Shown: piece by piece, positions 31,934 to 38,339 of the stretch
Layout: each line of letters starts with the position of its first letter
Position numbering within the stretch: position 1 is the first letter of the stretch
Source of the DNA: Actinomycetota bacterium
GTDB lineage: Bacteria > Actinomycetota > JAICYB01
Reading direction: 5' to 3'
Length of the DNA stretch: 38,339 nt
Assembly (NCBI GenBank): GCA_035536535.1
Contig: DATLNZ010000113.1
Coordinates: 1-38,339, forward strand
Translations under genes and position numbers: made by a program
The notes under the pieces: generated by a model
Database searches by the model: none
What the model was told of the DNA's origin: nothing
The model's input: only the letters and a program-made list of their open reading frames with translations

Positions 31934-31969
31934 GTGGCGTCCGTTGTTCACCGATGTCAGGAGGAGCGC

Positions 31970-32194
31970 GTGGGGCGCCAAGTTACCGTCACTTTGGTGT
32001 GCGATGTCTGCAAGAAACAGGTGGACGAAAAAGGGTCGGTCTCCGGAGAGCTCGCGGCGTCCCGGCGCAGGTTTTCTCTCCATCTCCACCGCAATTGCCT
32101 GGACTCCCTGGTGGCCTCGGCTGATGCCGTGCCCCGCAAGCGCCGTCGCAGGGGACGTCCCAAGGGGTCTACGAACAAGAAGAAGACCTCCTAG
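31970..32194 (+). CDS. Small Cys/His protein with C-terminal AT-hook-like motif
   Basis: This 74-residue basic protein starts at GTG 31970, chosen because a perfect AGGAGG lies 5 nt upstream; earlier in-frame starts lack one. The N-terminal half has CDVC (about 11-14) and later HLHRNC, four potential zinc ligands that could form a small zinc ribbon. The tail reads RKRRRRGRPKGSTNKKK and contains the RGRPKG core of an AT-hook, which binds the minor groove of AT-rich DNA. A compact nucleoid-associated or regulatory role is likely (inference), reminiscent of actinobacterial AT-hook-type proteins such as Lsr2, but I see no Lsr2 homology. Confidence 0.72.
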   Translation: MGRQVTVTLVCDVCKKQVDEKGSVSGELAASRRRFSLHLHRNCLDSLVASADAVPRKRRRRGRPKGSTNKKKTS

Positions 32195-32273
32195 CTACGC
32201 CCGCGGCTTTCCGCGGCGGCCCCCGATCTGGCAGCATCTCAGGCATCGTCGGCATCGCACGAGCGGAGGTCGG

Positions 32274-33290
32274 ATGAGGGCCAGGATCGGCGCTGTCTGC
32301 GCCATCGCGTGTCTTGGGTGGGCAGCGGCTTCCCGTACGGCGCTGGCGCAGCAGGTGAAGCCGGAGGACCTCGAGCCTCGGATCAACTGGGTTTTCATCA
32401 TGTCGCTGCTGATCCTGGCCGGATTCCTCGCGTTCCTGTTCTTCGCCTTTGTCTACTACCTGCTCGGCGTTCTTGTCAGAAACAGACGGTTCGCCACGCC
32501 CGCCGTCGTGGCCTCGCCGCTCCGAGCCTCGGCGGCGGCCCCGACGGTGCCCACCGCGCCGTCGCTGCAGCAGCAGGCACCGGCACAACCCGCGGCCCCG
32601 GCGTCGGTCCAGGCCGCGCCTTCTCCTGCGGGCCCAGCTCCGCCCGTGGCGGCACCGACCGCCGCGGCGCCCACACCGGCTCCCCCGCGACCGGCGTCGG
32701 CCCCGGCCGGAGGCGTGCCGAAGATCGATCCAAACCGGCTTCCCGATGGGATAGACGCCGTTGCCCGCGGCAGGCTGAAGAAGCTGGCCGTCCTGCAGGA
32801 GCGGGGCCAGGCCCCGCCCGCGGCGCTGATCGACGAGCTCAAGCCGATCCTCGAGCAGATGACCGGCAGCTCCATCGACACCACCGCTGCCACCGCGGCT
32901 CCCGCTCCCGCGGCCCCTGATCCCGCACCCGCGGCCCCCGCCCCGGCCCCCGCTGCGCCGGCGGCCGGACAGCCGGCTCCCGAGCAGCCGGCCCCCGTCC
33001 CGGTGTCCGAGCCTCCACCGGCTGAAGCGGTGGCGCCGGACGTCACCGCCGACGCCGGTTCACCGCAACAGCAGGTGGCTGCACCGGCCCAGGATGCGCA
33101 ACCGGCCCCGCCGGCCGCCGACACCGGCGATCTCCCGCGGGTGGACCCGAACAACCTGCCATCCGGCATCGACGCCGTGATGAAGGGGCGCCTGAAGAAG
33201 CTCGCGATCCTCCAGGAGCGGGGAAAGGCACCCCCCGCCGACCTGGTCGAGCAGCTCCGTCCGATCCTCGACCAGATGAAAGGTTCCTGA
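32274..33290 (+). CDS. Membrane protein with duplicated ~50-residue module and Ala/Pro linkers
   Basis: This 338-residue protein has a signal-like start ending TALA and a strong helix (about 38-62, IMSLLILAGFLAFLFFAF). Two copies of one module are separated by Ala/Pro-rich linkers. The first (about 145-200) contains DPNRLPDGIDAV and GRLKKLAVLQERG. The second (about 286-338) contains DPNNLPSGIDAV and GRLKKLAILQERG. The module is helical and charged, with a shared APPA..(I/V) and L.PIL.QM end. I do not recognise it. GGAGG lies 4 nt before ATG 32274. Its TGA is in the same frame as the next coding region, which starts within a few bases. Confidence 0.75.
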   Translation: MRARIGAVCAIACLGWAAASRTALAQQVKPEDLEPRINWVFIMSLLILAGFLAFLFFAFVYYLLGVLVRNRRFATPAVVASPLRASAAAPTVPTAPSLQQQAPAQPAAPASVQAAPSPAGPAPPVAAPTAAAPTPAPPRPASAPAGGVPKIDPNRLPDGIDAVARGRLKKLAVLQERGQAPPAALIDELKPILEQMTGSSIDTTAATAAPAPAAPDPAPAAPAPAPAAPAAGQPAPEQPAPVPVSEPPPAEAVAPDVTADAGSPQQQVAAPAQDAQPAPPAADTGDLPRVDPNNLPSGIDAVMKGRLKKLAILQERGKAPPADLVEQLRPILDQMKGS

Positions 33291-33293
33291 CAA

Positions 33294-34280
33294 CTGGACT
33301 GGAGGGCGCTGGAGGAGTCCGCCTCCGTCTTTGCCGGATCGGGTCCGCTGCTCGACGGCGCCGCTCTGGCGCGGATGAGGGCCGTTCTTGTCGGTCACCT
33401 GGAAGAGGCCGTGTCCGAGGTCGCCGCGGAAGCGCAGCTCCCAACCGCTCCGGGGGCCGAGCTGCTCGTGGTCGACCGCCGCGGCTGGATATCGGGCAAC
33501 GTGCGGACGCTGTCACGGGTGTTCTCGGACCTTCCGCTGCCCGTGGAGGGGGCCCAGGCGCGGGTGGTGGCGTGGGAGGGCGGCGCCTTCCTCGGCCTGC
33601 TGGCCAGGGCCGTGCTGGCCCAGTACGACCCGTTCCGGGACCAGCTCATCGTGGTCTACCCGAACCTGGGAGAGGTGGCCGATGGAGACGGTCTGCGGTG
33701 GCTGCTCTTCCACGAGGTCACGCACCTCGCGCAGTTCAGAGGAGCGCCCTGGATGAGCGAATACGTTGTGGAAACCGGAAACAAGGTTCTGGGGTCGCAG
33801 GACCAGGAGTGGCTCAAGCAGGTTCCCCGGGAGCTCGCGGCGAGGCTTCCGGATCTGGCCAGATGGGTGCGGGACGCGATGCAGGGAACGCTTCCCGAGG
33901 ACGCCGGCACCCCGCTGCTCGACCTCCTTCCTCCGGAGCAGAAGCGGCACATCGCGAAGCTCAATGCCCTCCTGACGGTGCTGGAGGGCCACGCCACCCA
34001 TGTAACGGACATGATTTCGTCGCGACTGATCCCCGACTACGAGCAGATGCAGGCTCGCATCAAGCAGCGGCGACAGAGGCCGCCGCTCCTAAAGCTGCTC
34101 GAGGCGCTGGCGGGTCTGGAGATGAAGCGCAGGCAGTACACACTCGGACGCTCCTTCTGCGCGGACGTGTGGGAGGCAGGGGGCCCGCAGGCGCTGGCTC
34201 CCGTGTGGGCGTCGCCTGATGCGATTCCCACGCCGGAGGAGCTCAGGGAGCCGGCGAAGTGGCTGACCCGGGTCTCTTAG
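33294..34280 (+). CDS. Zincin_2/DUF2342-type metalloprotease-like protein; probable CTG start
   Basis: This ~328-residue zinc metalloprotease-like protein of the actinobacterial zincin_2 (DUF2342, 'coenzyme F420 biosynthesis-associated') family has HEVTH in LLFHEVTHLAQF and the downstream EGHATHV motif. Activity and substrate are unknown. The first canonical start is ATG 33375. However, the frame is open from the preceding TGA (33288-33290), and the intervening codons encode LDWRALEESASVFAGSGPLL, typical of the family N-terminus. The likely start is CTG 33294, with AAAGG (33279-33283) 10 nt upstream. The gene lies before tilS, hpt and ftsH, as in mycobacteria, with a diguanylate cyclase gene in between. 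Confidence 0.85.
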   Translation: MDWRALEESASVFAGSGPLLDGAALARMRAVLVGHLEEAVSEVAAEAQLPTAPGAELLVVDRRGWISGNVRTLSRVFSDLPLPVEGAQARVVAWEGGAFLGLLARAVLAQYDPFRDQLIVVYPNLGEVADGDGLRWLLFHEVTHLAQFRGAPWMSEYVVETGNKVLGSQDQEWLKQVPRELAARLPDLARWVRDAMQGTLPEDAGTPLLDLLPPEQKRHIAKLNALLTVLEGHATHVTDMISSRLIPDYEQMQARIKQRRQRPPLLKLLEALAGLEMKRRQYTLGRSFCADVWEAGGPQALAPVWASPDAIPTPEELREPAKWLTRVS

Positions 34281-34290
34281 GGTCTCGTCA

Positions 34291-35304
34291 TCAGGGGCCG
34301 GTGGGGATCCGGGACTGCAGCGTCGCCTTCTGCTCATACAGCCTGTCGTCCGCCCTGCGAACCAGAGTGTCGGCGTCGCGCCCGTCTTCCGGAAAGCAGC
34401 TGACTCCCGCGGAGAACCCCAGTGACAGTCCCTGCTGGTCGTACCGGTCGAGGAACCCGCTCAACTCCTCGAAGATCCGCTTTAACAGCACCTCGGCCTG
34501 GCGCGAGGTTGTCTGTGGGAGCAGGAGCAGGAACTCGTCGCCGCCCCAGCGGCAGGCCAGGTCGGCGCCGCGGATCGCGTCGCCCAGCACCTTCGCCAGC
34601 TCCTGGAGGAACTCGTCGCCGGCCTGATGTCCGTAGGTGTCGTTGAACCACTTGAAGTGGTTGAGGTCCAGCATCACCAGGCAGAAGCCCATCGCGGGGT
34701 AGCGATTGCCCTCTGCGATCGTGCGACCCAGGCTGCGGTTAAACGAGCGTCTGTTGAAAAGGCCGGTGAGGGGGTCGACCGACGCCTCCTGACGGGCGAC
34801 GTCCAGCTCGACGACCAGGTCCAGGAGCGAAAGCGCCCGTCCGACGCTCGCGGAGGTGTCCTGCGGGCTTTCATCGTCCCGATCCGGCTCCATCAGCAAG
34901 GCTCCCGAGCAGTGTGGGAGCCGGAAACGGTGGACGTTGGGCGGGGGGTCGTCCCCGATCTCCCTCAACCATCTGCGCAGGTGGTGCAACTCCTGCGGTG
35001 AGAGCGGCGCCGGAGCCAGGTGGTGCAGGCGTCCCGGGAGGGGGTCGTTGTCCAGGGACAGGGCGACCAGCCTCAGTCCCAGCGCCGCCTGCAGGTGCCG
35101 GAGCACAGCGGCGGCCGCCGGCGCCGGTTTGCGCTGCCCGGCCACCTGCTCAACCAGCCATGCGAGCTGGCTCGGATCTTCAGGCGGTTCTGCGCGGGCG
35201 GCGAAACGGGAGGAGCCTCCGGAGGCGCTCGTGAGGCTCTCAAGCGCCGGGCGTTGGACGTGGTGCCCCGCTTCTGCGTCGAATGGGCAGGAAGGGCTGC
35301 GCAC
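34291..35304 (-). CDS. Diguanylate cyclase (GGDEF domain)
   Basis: This 337-residue soluble protein has an uncharacterised N-terminal region (about 1-165), possibly a degenerate GAF-like sensor. A GGDEF domain follows (about 175-335, with DPLTGLFNRRSF and HFKWFNDTYGH). The active site is intact GGDEF (254-258). An inhibitory I-site RxxD is present five residues upstream (RGAD, 245-248), so it should make c-di-GMP with product feedback. GTG 35304 lies 5 nt after TAAGAT on its strand, consistent with a leaderless start. It is divergent from tilS and its stop is 10 bp from the end of the zincin gene. Confidence 0.92.
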   Translation of the reverse strand: MRSPSCPFDAEAGHHVQRPALESLTSASGGSSRFAARAEPPEDPSQLAWLVEQVAGQRKPAPAAAAVLRHLQAALGLRLVALSLDNDPLPGRLHHLAPAPLSPQELHHLRRWLREIGDDPPPNVHRFRLPHCSGALLMEPDRDDESPQDTSASVGRALSLLDLVVELDVARQEASVDPLTGLFNRRSFNRSLGRTIAEGNRYPAMGFCLVMLDLNHFKWFNDTYGHQAGDEFLQELAKVLGDAIRGADLACRWGGDEFLLLLPQTTSRQAEVLLKRIFEELSGFLDRYDQQGLSLGFSAGVSCFPEDGRDADTLVRRADDRLYEQKATLQSRIPTGP

Positions 35305-35309
35305 GCGTC

Positions 35310-35315
35310 ATCTTA
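35310..35315 (-). promoter_or_regulatory. Leaderless-type -10 element (TAAGAT)
   Basis: TAAGAT on the minus strand lies 5 nt before GTG 35304. An ATG overlapping it at 35311 is in another frame. Confidence 0.4.
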
Positions 35316-35361
35316 GCCGCGCCGAAGGGGTGGTTTGGCCCGGCATGCGGCGTCGCCGATT

Positions 35362-35367
35362 CATACT
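35362..35367 (+). promoter_or_regulatory. Leaderless-type -10 element (CATACT)
   Basis: CATACT lies 6 nt before ATG 35374 of tilS. No Shine-Dalgarno is seen, and a -35 match is weak. Confidence 0.4.
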
Positions 35368-35373
35368 TGGCTG

Positions 35374-36714
35374 ATGCAGCTGACCGCGCGGGTGGCCGGA
35401 CAGATGTCGCGTGCCGGGTTGGAGGCTGAAGATGTCGTCGGGGTCGCCGTCTCAGGCGGCAGCGACTCGACCGCGCTGCTGATGCTGCTCGGACAGGCGC
35501 TCCCGCGCATGAGCCTCCATGTCCTGCACGTGGACCACCGACTTCGTGAGGACTCTTCACACGACGCGCAACGCGTACGAGAGCTTTGCGAGCATCTGGC
35601 ACTGCCGTGTCACGTGCTGCAGGGGCGGCTGTCCGAGTCCAAGAGGATGTCGCCGCAGGAGAGGGCGAGGGAGCTGAGATACAGGCTGCTGGACCGGGCG
35701 GCGGCCCAGCTGGGTTGCTCGGCGGTGGCAACCGGTCACACCGCCGACGACCAGGCGGAGACGGTCCTGGCGAGGCTCCTGCGCGGGTGCGGCACAAAGG
35801 GCGCCGCCGGCATCCCCCGCCGCAGGGGGCTGTACGTCCGGCCCCTGCTCGACTGCACGCGCCACGAACTGCGCGAGTGGCTGTCGGGGCGAGGCGTGGG
35901 ATGGGTCGACGACCCCACGAACGACGTCCTGCGCTACGAACGCACCTGGATCAGGCGCGAAGTCCTGCCGGCGATGGAGGCGCGGAGGCCGGGGGCGGCG
36001 AGGGCGCTTGCGCGCCACGCCGGTCTGGCGGCGCTGGACGAGGACTACATCCAGTCGGCGGCGGCAGCTGTCTACGCCGGTACGGCACGGTCGCCCGGCG
36101 GCCTGCTGCTGAGCAACGATCAGCTGGCCGGTCACCCTGCGGTGGCGTCCCGGGTGGTCCGGATGGCGCTGACCGCTTCAGGCGCGGACGCCGGCGGTGC
36201 GCGCGTGGACGAGGTCCTGTCGCTGCGGGACCGGCGAACGGGCGTCGTGCGCGCCGGCGCAGCCGATGTCTGGAGGGTGGGGTCGGGGCTGGCTTTCGTC
36301 CAGGCCGGCGCGGTCAGCCCGGTCCCGGCCGCCCTTCCCGACAACGGGCAGTCGGACGTCCCGGGCTGGGGGCTTCGCGTCCGGGTGGGCCGGGGCCCGC
36401 TCCCGGTGGAGGGGTGGGCGTGGACATGTAACCTCGACGATGTGCGCGGAGGGCTGACCCTGCGATCGAGGCGTCCGGGCGAGCGAGTGCCGACCCGGGC
36501 CGGAACCAGGAAGGTGCAGGATGTGCTCGTGGATGCGCGGATTCCCCGTGGCCTCCGCGATTCGGCGGCGGTACTGGCGGTAGGCGACAGTGCGGTGGCG
36601 GTCGTGGGATTGACCGCTCCCCCTCAGTCCGGGGACGTGGTGGTCCAGGCGAACCTGCTCGGCTCCCCGCTCGACGCCCCCGCGTGGCTGGCCAGTCCGG
36701 CGCCGGGGCCATGA
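35374..36714 (+). CDS. tilS: tRNA(Ile)-lysidine synthase
   Basis: This 446-residue PP-loop ATPase attaches lysine to C34 of tRNA-Ile(CAU), changing it to read AUA. It has the PP-loop SGGSDS (27-32), HVDHRLREDSSHDA, and the catalytic core motifs ATGHTADDQAETVLARLLRG and WVDDPTND. The C-terminal TilS domain has LRSRRPGERV and KVQDVLVDARIPR. ATG 35374 has CATACT 6 nt upstream, so the mRNA may be leaderless. The gene overlaps hpt as ATGA. Confidence 0.95.
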   Translation: MQLTARVAGQMSRAGLEAEDVVGVAVSGGSDSTALLMLLGQALPRMSLHVLHVDHRLREDSSHDAQRVRELCEHLALPCHVLQGRLSESKRMSPQERARELRYRLLDRAAAQLGCSAVATGHTADDQAETVLARLLRGCGTKGAAGIPRRRGLYVRPLLDCTRHELREWLSGRGVGWVDDPTNDVLRYERTWIRREVLPAMEARRPGAARALARHAGLAALDEDYIQSAAAAVYAGTARSPGGLLLSNDQLAGHPAVASRVVRMALTASGADAGGARVDEVLSLRDRRTGVVRAGAADVWRVGSGLAFVQAGAVSPVPAALPDNGQSDVPGWGLRVRVGRGPLPVEGWAWTCNLDDVRGGLTLRSRRPGERVPTRAGTRKVQDVLVDARIPRGLRDSAAVLAVGDSAVAVVGLTAPPQSGDVVVQANLLGSPLDAPAWLASPAPGP

Positions 36715-37313
36715 CGGCTCCCCGAAGCGGCCCGCCATCGTCCACTCACACCGGGCCGTCCGTGGCGTCCACCGTCGGCGAGGTTGTGCTGGACGCGGAG
36801 ACCATCAGCTCCAAGGTCCGGGAGCTGGGACAGGCGATTACGCGTGACTATCGCGGCCGTGAGATCACGCTCATCGGCGTGTTGAAGGGCGCTTTCATGC
36901 TCATGGCAGACCTGTCGCGATGCATCGAGCTGCCGCTTCGCATCGACTTCATGGCGGTGTCCAGTTACGGGTCCGCCACCAAGACTTCGGGGGTGGTCCG
37001 GATCCTCAAGGACCTCGACCAGGAGATCGAGGGCTGTCACGTGATCGTCGTCGAGGACATCATCGACTCCGGGCTCACGCTCAACTACCTGCTGCGGTAC
37101 CTGAGGGCCCGCCGGCCGGCCACGCTCGAGGTTTGCGCGTTGTTCTCCAAGCGCGGCCGCCAGCGCGTCGAGATCCCGGTCCGCTACGAAGGCTTTTCGA
37201 TTCGGCCGGAGTTCGTTGTCGGCTATGGGCTTGACTACCGGGAGAACTACCGGAACCTGTCGTACGTCGCTTTGCTCGACCCGGATCCCGAACCCCCCGC
37301 ACGTCCACGCTGA
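36711..37313 (+). CDS. hpt: Hypoxanthine phosphoribosyltransferase
   Basis: This 200-residue purine salvage enzyme makes IMP and GMP from hypoxanthine or guanine and PRPP. It has the PRPP-binding motif VIVVEDIIDSGLTL, the LKGAFMLMADL region, and the C-terminal GYGLDYRENYRNL loop. ATG 36711 is chosen over GTG 36684 because it overlaps the tilS stop as ATGA. The order tilS-hpt-ftsH is conserved in actinobacteria. Confidence 0.96.
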   Translation: MTAPRSGPPSSTHTGPSVASTVGEVVLDAETISSKVRELGQAITRDYRGREITLIGVLKGAFMLMADLSRCIELPLRIDFMAVSSYGSATKTSGVVRILKDLDQEIEGCHVIVVEDIIDSGLTLNYLLRYLRARRPATLEVCALFSKRGRQRVEIPVRYEGFSIRPEFVVGYGLDYRENYRNLSYVALLDPDPEPPARPR

Positions 37314-37349
37314 ACGCCCGGTTCAGCGGGGGTATCGTTGTTGAACCCC

Positions 37350-38339
37350 ATGCGCAGACGACCCGGCAAGAACGCCATCCTGTACGTCCTCGTGCTTCTC
37401 GGCGGGCTGTGGCTCGCGGCGTCATTTCTGCAACGGCCCGCAACGGGCCGCGACATCACCCTCGGCGAGTTCCGAAAGGCCGTCGCTGAGGAGAAGGTCT
37501 CCAGGGCCACCATCTTCGAGCGCGATCAGCGCGTCGAAGGGCGCTTCAAGGACGGAGATCGCTTCCGCACGGTGGTGCTTGCCGAGCAGACCGATGAGAT
37601 CGGTGAGCAGTTGGCTGAGGCCGGCATCCGCCACGACGTGGTGACGCAGCGGCCGTCCCCGCTGCTTTCGATCCTCGGCGGGATCCTGCCCATCCTGCTG
37701 ATCTTCGGGATCATGTTCTTCTGGCTGAACCACTCGCAGAGCGGCGGGTCGCGGGTGATGTCGTTCGGCAAGGCCAAGGCGCGGCTGGTCACCAAGGAGA
37801 TGCCGCGCATCGGCTTCAGTGAGGTAGCCGGACTCGACGAGGCGGTCGAGGAGATCCGCGAGATAAAGGAGTACCTCGCCGATCCGTCCCGGTTCCAGGC
37901 GATGGGGGCCAAGATCCCGAAGGGCGTCCTGCTGTTCGGGCCCCCCGGAACGGGCAAGACTCTGCTCGCCAGGGCCGTCGCCGGGGAGGCGGGCGTCCCG
38001 TTCTTTTCCATATCGGGATCTGACTTCGTAGAGATGTTCGTGGGCGTCGGAGCGTCGAGGGTCCGGGACCTGTTCGAGCAGGCGAAGGCGGCGGCGCCGG
38101 CCATTGTGTTCGTCGACGAGATCGATGCCGTCGGCCGTCACCGCGGCGCCGGACTCGGAGGGGGCCACGACGAGAGAGAGCAGACGCTCAACCAGCTGCT
38201 GGTCGAGATGGACGGCTTCGACTCGAGGACGGGGGTCGTGCTGATCGCCGCCACCAACCGCCCGGACATCCTGGACCCCGCATTGCTTCGTCCGGGCCGT
38301 TTCGACCGTCAGATCGTGGTTGACCGTCCGGACCTCACC
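37350..38339 (+). CDS. ftsH: ATP-dependent zinc metalloprotease FtsH (N-terminal part)
   Basis: The frame runs off the window. The visible 330 residues hold a first helix (about 10-26), the periplasmic FtsH_ext region ([10 protein letters not shown]), a second helix (about 100-121, [19 protein letters not shown]) and the AAA+ domain. The latter has Walker A GPPGTGKT, the pore motif [10 protein letters not shown], Walker B IVFVDEID and an SRH beginning [19 protein letters not shown]. The M41 zinc site lies beyond the window. It degrades membrane and regulatory proteins. ATG 37350 is preferred; in-frame TTG 37341 and 37338 are alternatives. No Shine-Dalgarno is seen, but TATCGT (37333-37338) is nearby. 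Confidence 0.96.
   Translation, partial: MRRRPGKNAILYVLVLLGGLWLAASFLQRPATGRDITLGEFRKAVAEEKVSRATIFERDQRVEGRFKDGDRFRTVVLAEQTDEIGEQLAEAGIRHDVVTQRPSPLLSILGGILPILLIFGIMFFWLNHSQSGGSRVMSFGKAKARLVTKEMPRIGFSEVAGLDEAVEEIREIKEYLADPSRFQAMGAKIPKGVLLFGPPGTGKTLLARAVAGEAGVPFFSISGSDFVEMFVGVGASRVRDLFEQAKAAAPAIVFVDEIDAVGRHRGAGLGGGHDEREQTLNQLLVEMDGFDSRTGVVLIAATNRPDILDPALLRPGRFDRQIVVDRPDLT

Noticed and set aside
31829-31969. Upstream extension of the AT-hook protein gene
   Set aside because: It overlaps the end of the FtsH-like gene; the perfect Shine-Dalgarno sits before GTG 31970.
36684-36710. Earlier GTG start for hpt
   Set aside because: ATG 36711 overlaps the tilS stop as ATGA, and the extra nine residues lie inside tilS without a Shine-Dalgarno.

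Overview
The window is GC-rich DNA from a bacterium, most likely an actinobacterium (Actinomycetota) outside the well-studied families. Three things point there. The order zincin metalloprotease, tilS, hpt, ftsH at the right end and the topA/holB neighbourhood in the middle are actinobacterial gene orders. TopA has the actinobacterial C-terminus of repeated GRxGPY modules followed by a Lys-rich tail. Many genes have a TANNNT hexamer 5-7 nt before the start codon and no Shine-Dalgarno, as expected for leaderless transcripts. I see one tRNA and no rRNA, CRISPR array, insertion sequence or phage gene.

Left region (1-9.8 kb): cell-envelope genes. A YfhO-like membrane protein converges on a SpoIID/LytB-type protein. 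Beside it lies a PGRP-type N-acetylmuramoyl-L-alanine amidase carrying the same ~57-residue C-terminal repeat. Two family 2 glycosyltransferases are transcribed divergently, and the second is coupled to a DUF2304 membrane protein.

Central region (9.8-21.8 kb): the most unusual part. It holds an ECF-type sigma factor tethered by a C-terminal membrane helix and two TasA/camelysin-like secreted paralogues, each followed by a strong terminator. A rightward run of envelope genes follows: a small membrane protein, an exosortase-like membrane protein without a visible catalytic Cys, a membrane glycosyltransferase-like protein without its catalytic motifs but with a ~660-residue acidic tail, a membrane-anchored bactofilin-like protein with a ~240-residue basic tail, and a secreted protein whose export signal resembles that of the first TasA-like protein. 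I infer a surface-fibre or envelope-assembly locus in which two adjacent, translationally coupled membrane proteins carry oppositely charged cytoplasmic tails.

Right region (21.8-38.3 kb): mainly housekeeping. It contains an HD hydrolase, DedA, topA, an MFS transporter preceded by a possible leaderless 13-codon ORF, holB, tRNA-Thr(CGT), a PDZ/TPR lipoprotein, a divergent FtsH-like protease, a small Cys/His protein with an AT-hook-like tail, a membrane protein with a duplicated ~50-residue module, the zincin protease, a diguanylate cyclase, tilS, hpt and the first part of canonical ftsH.

Two genes (14.15 kb and 33.29 kb) appear to begin at non-AUG codons just downstream of, and in frame with, the preceding stop codon.
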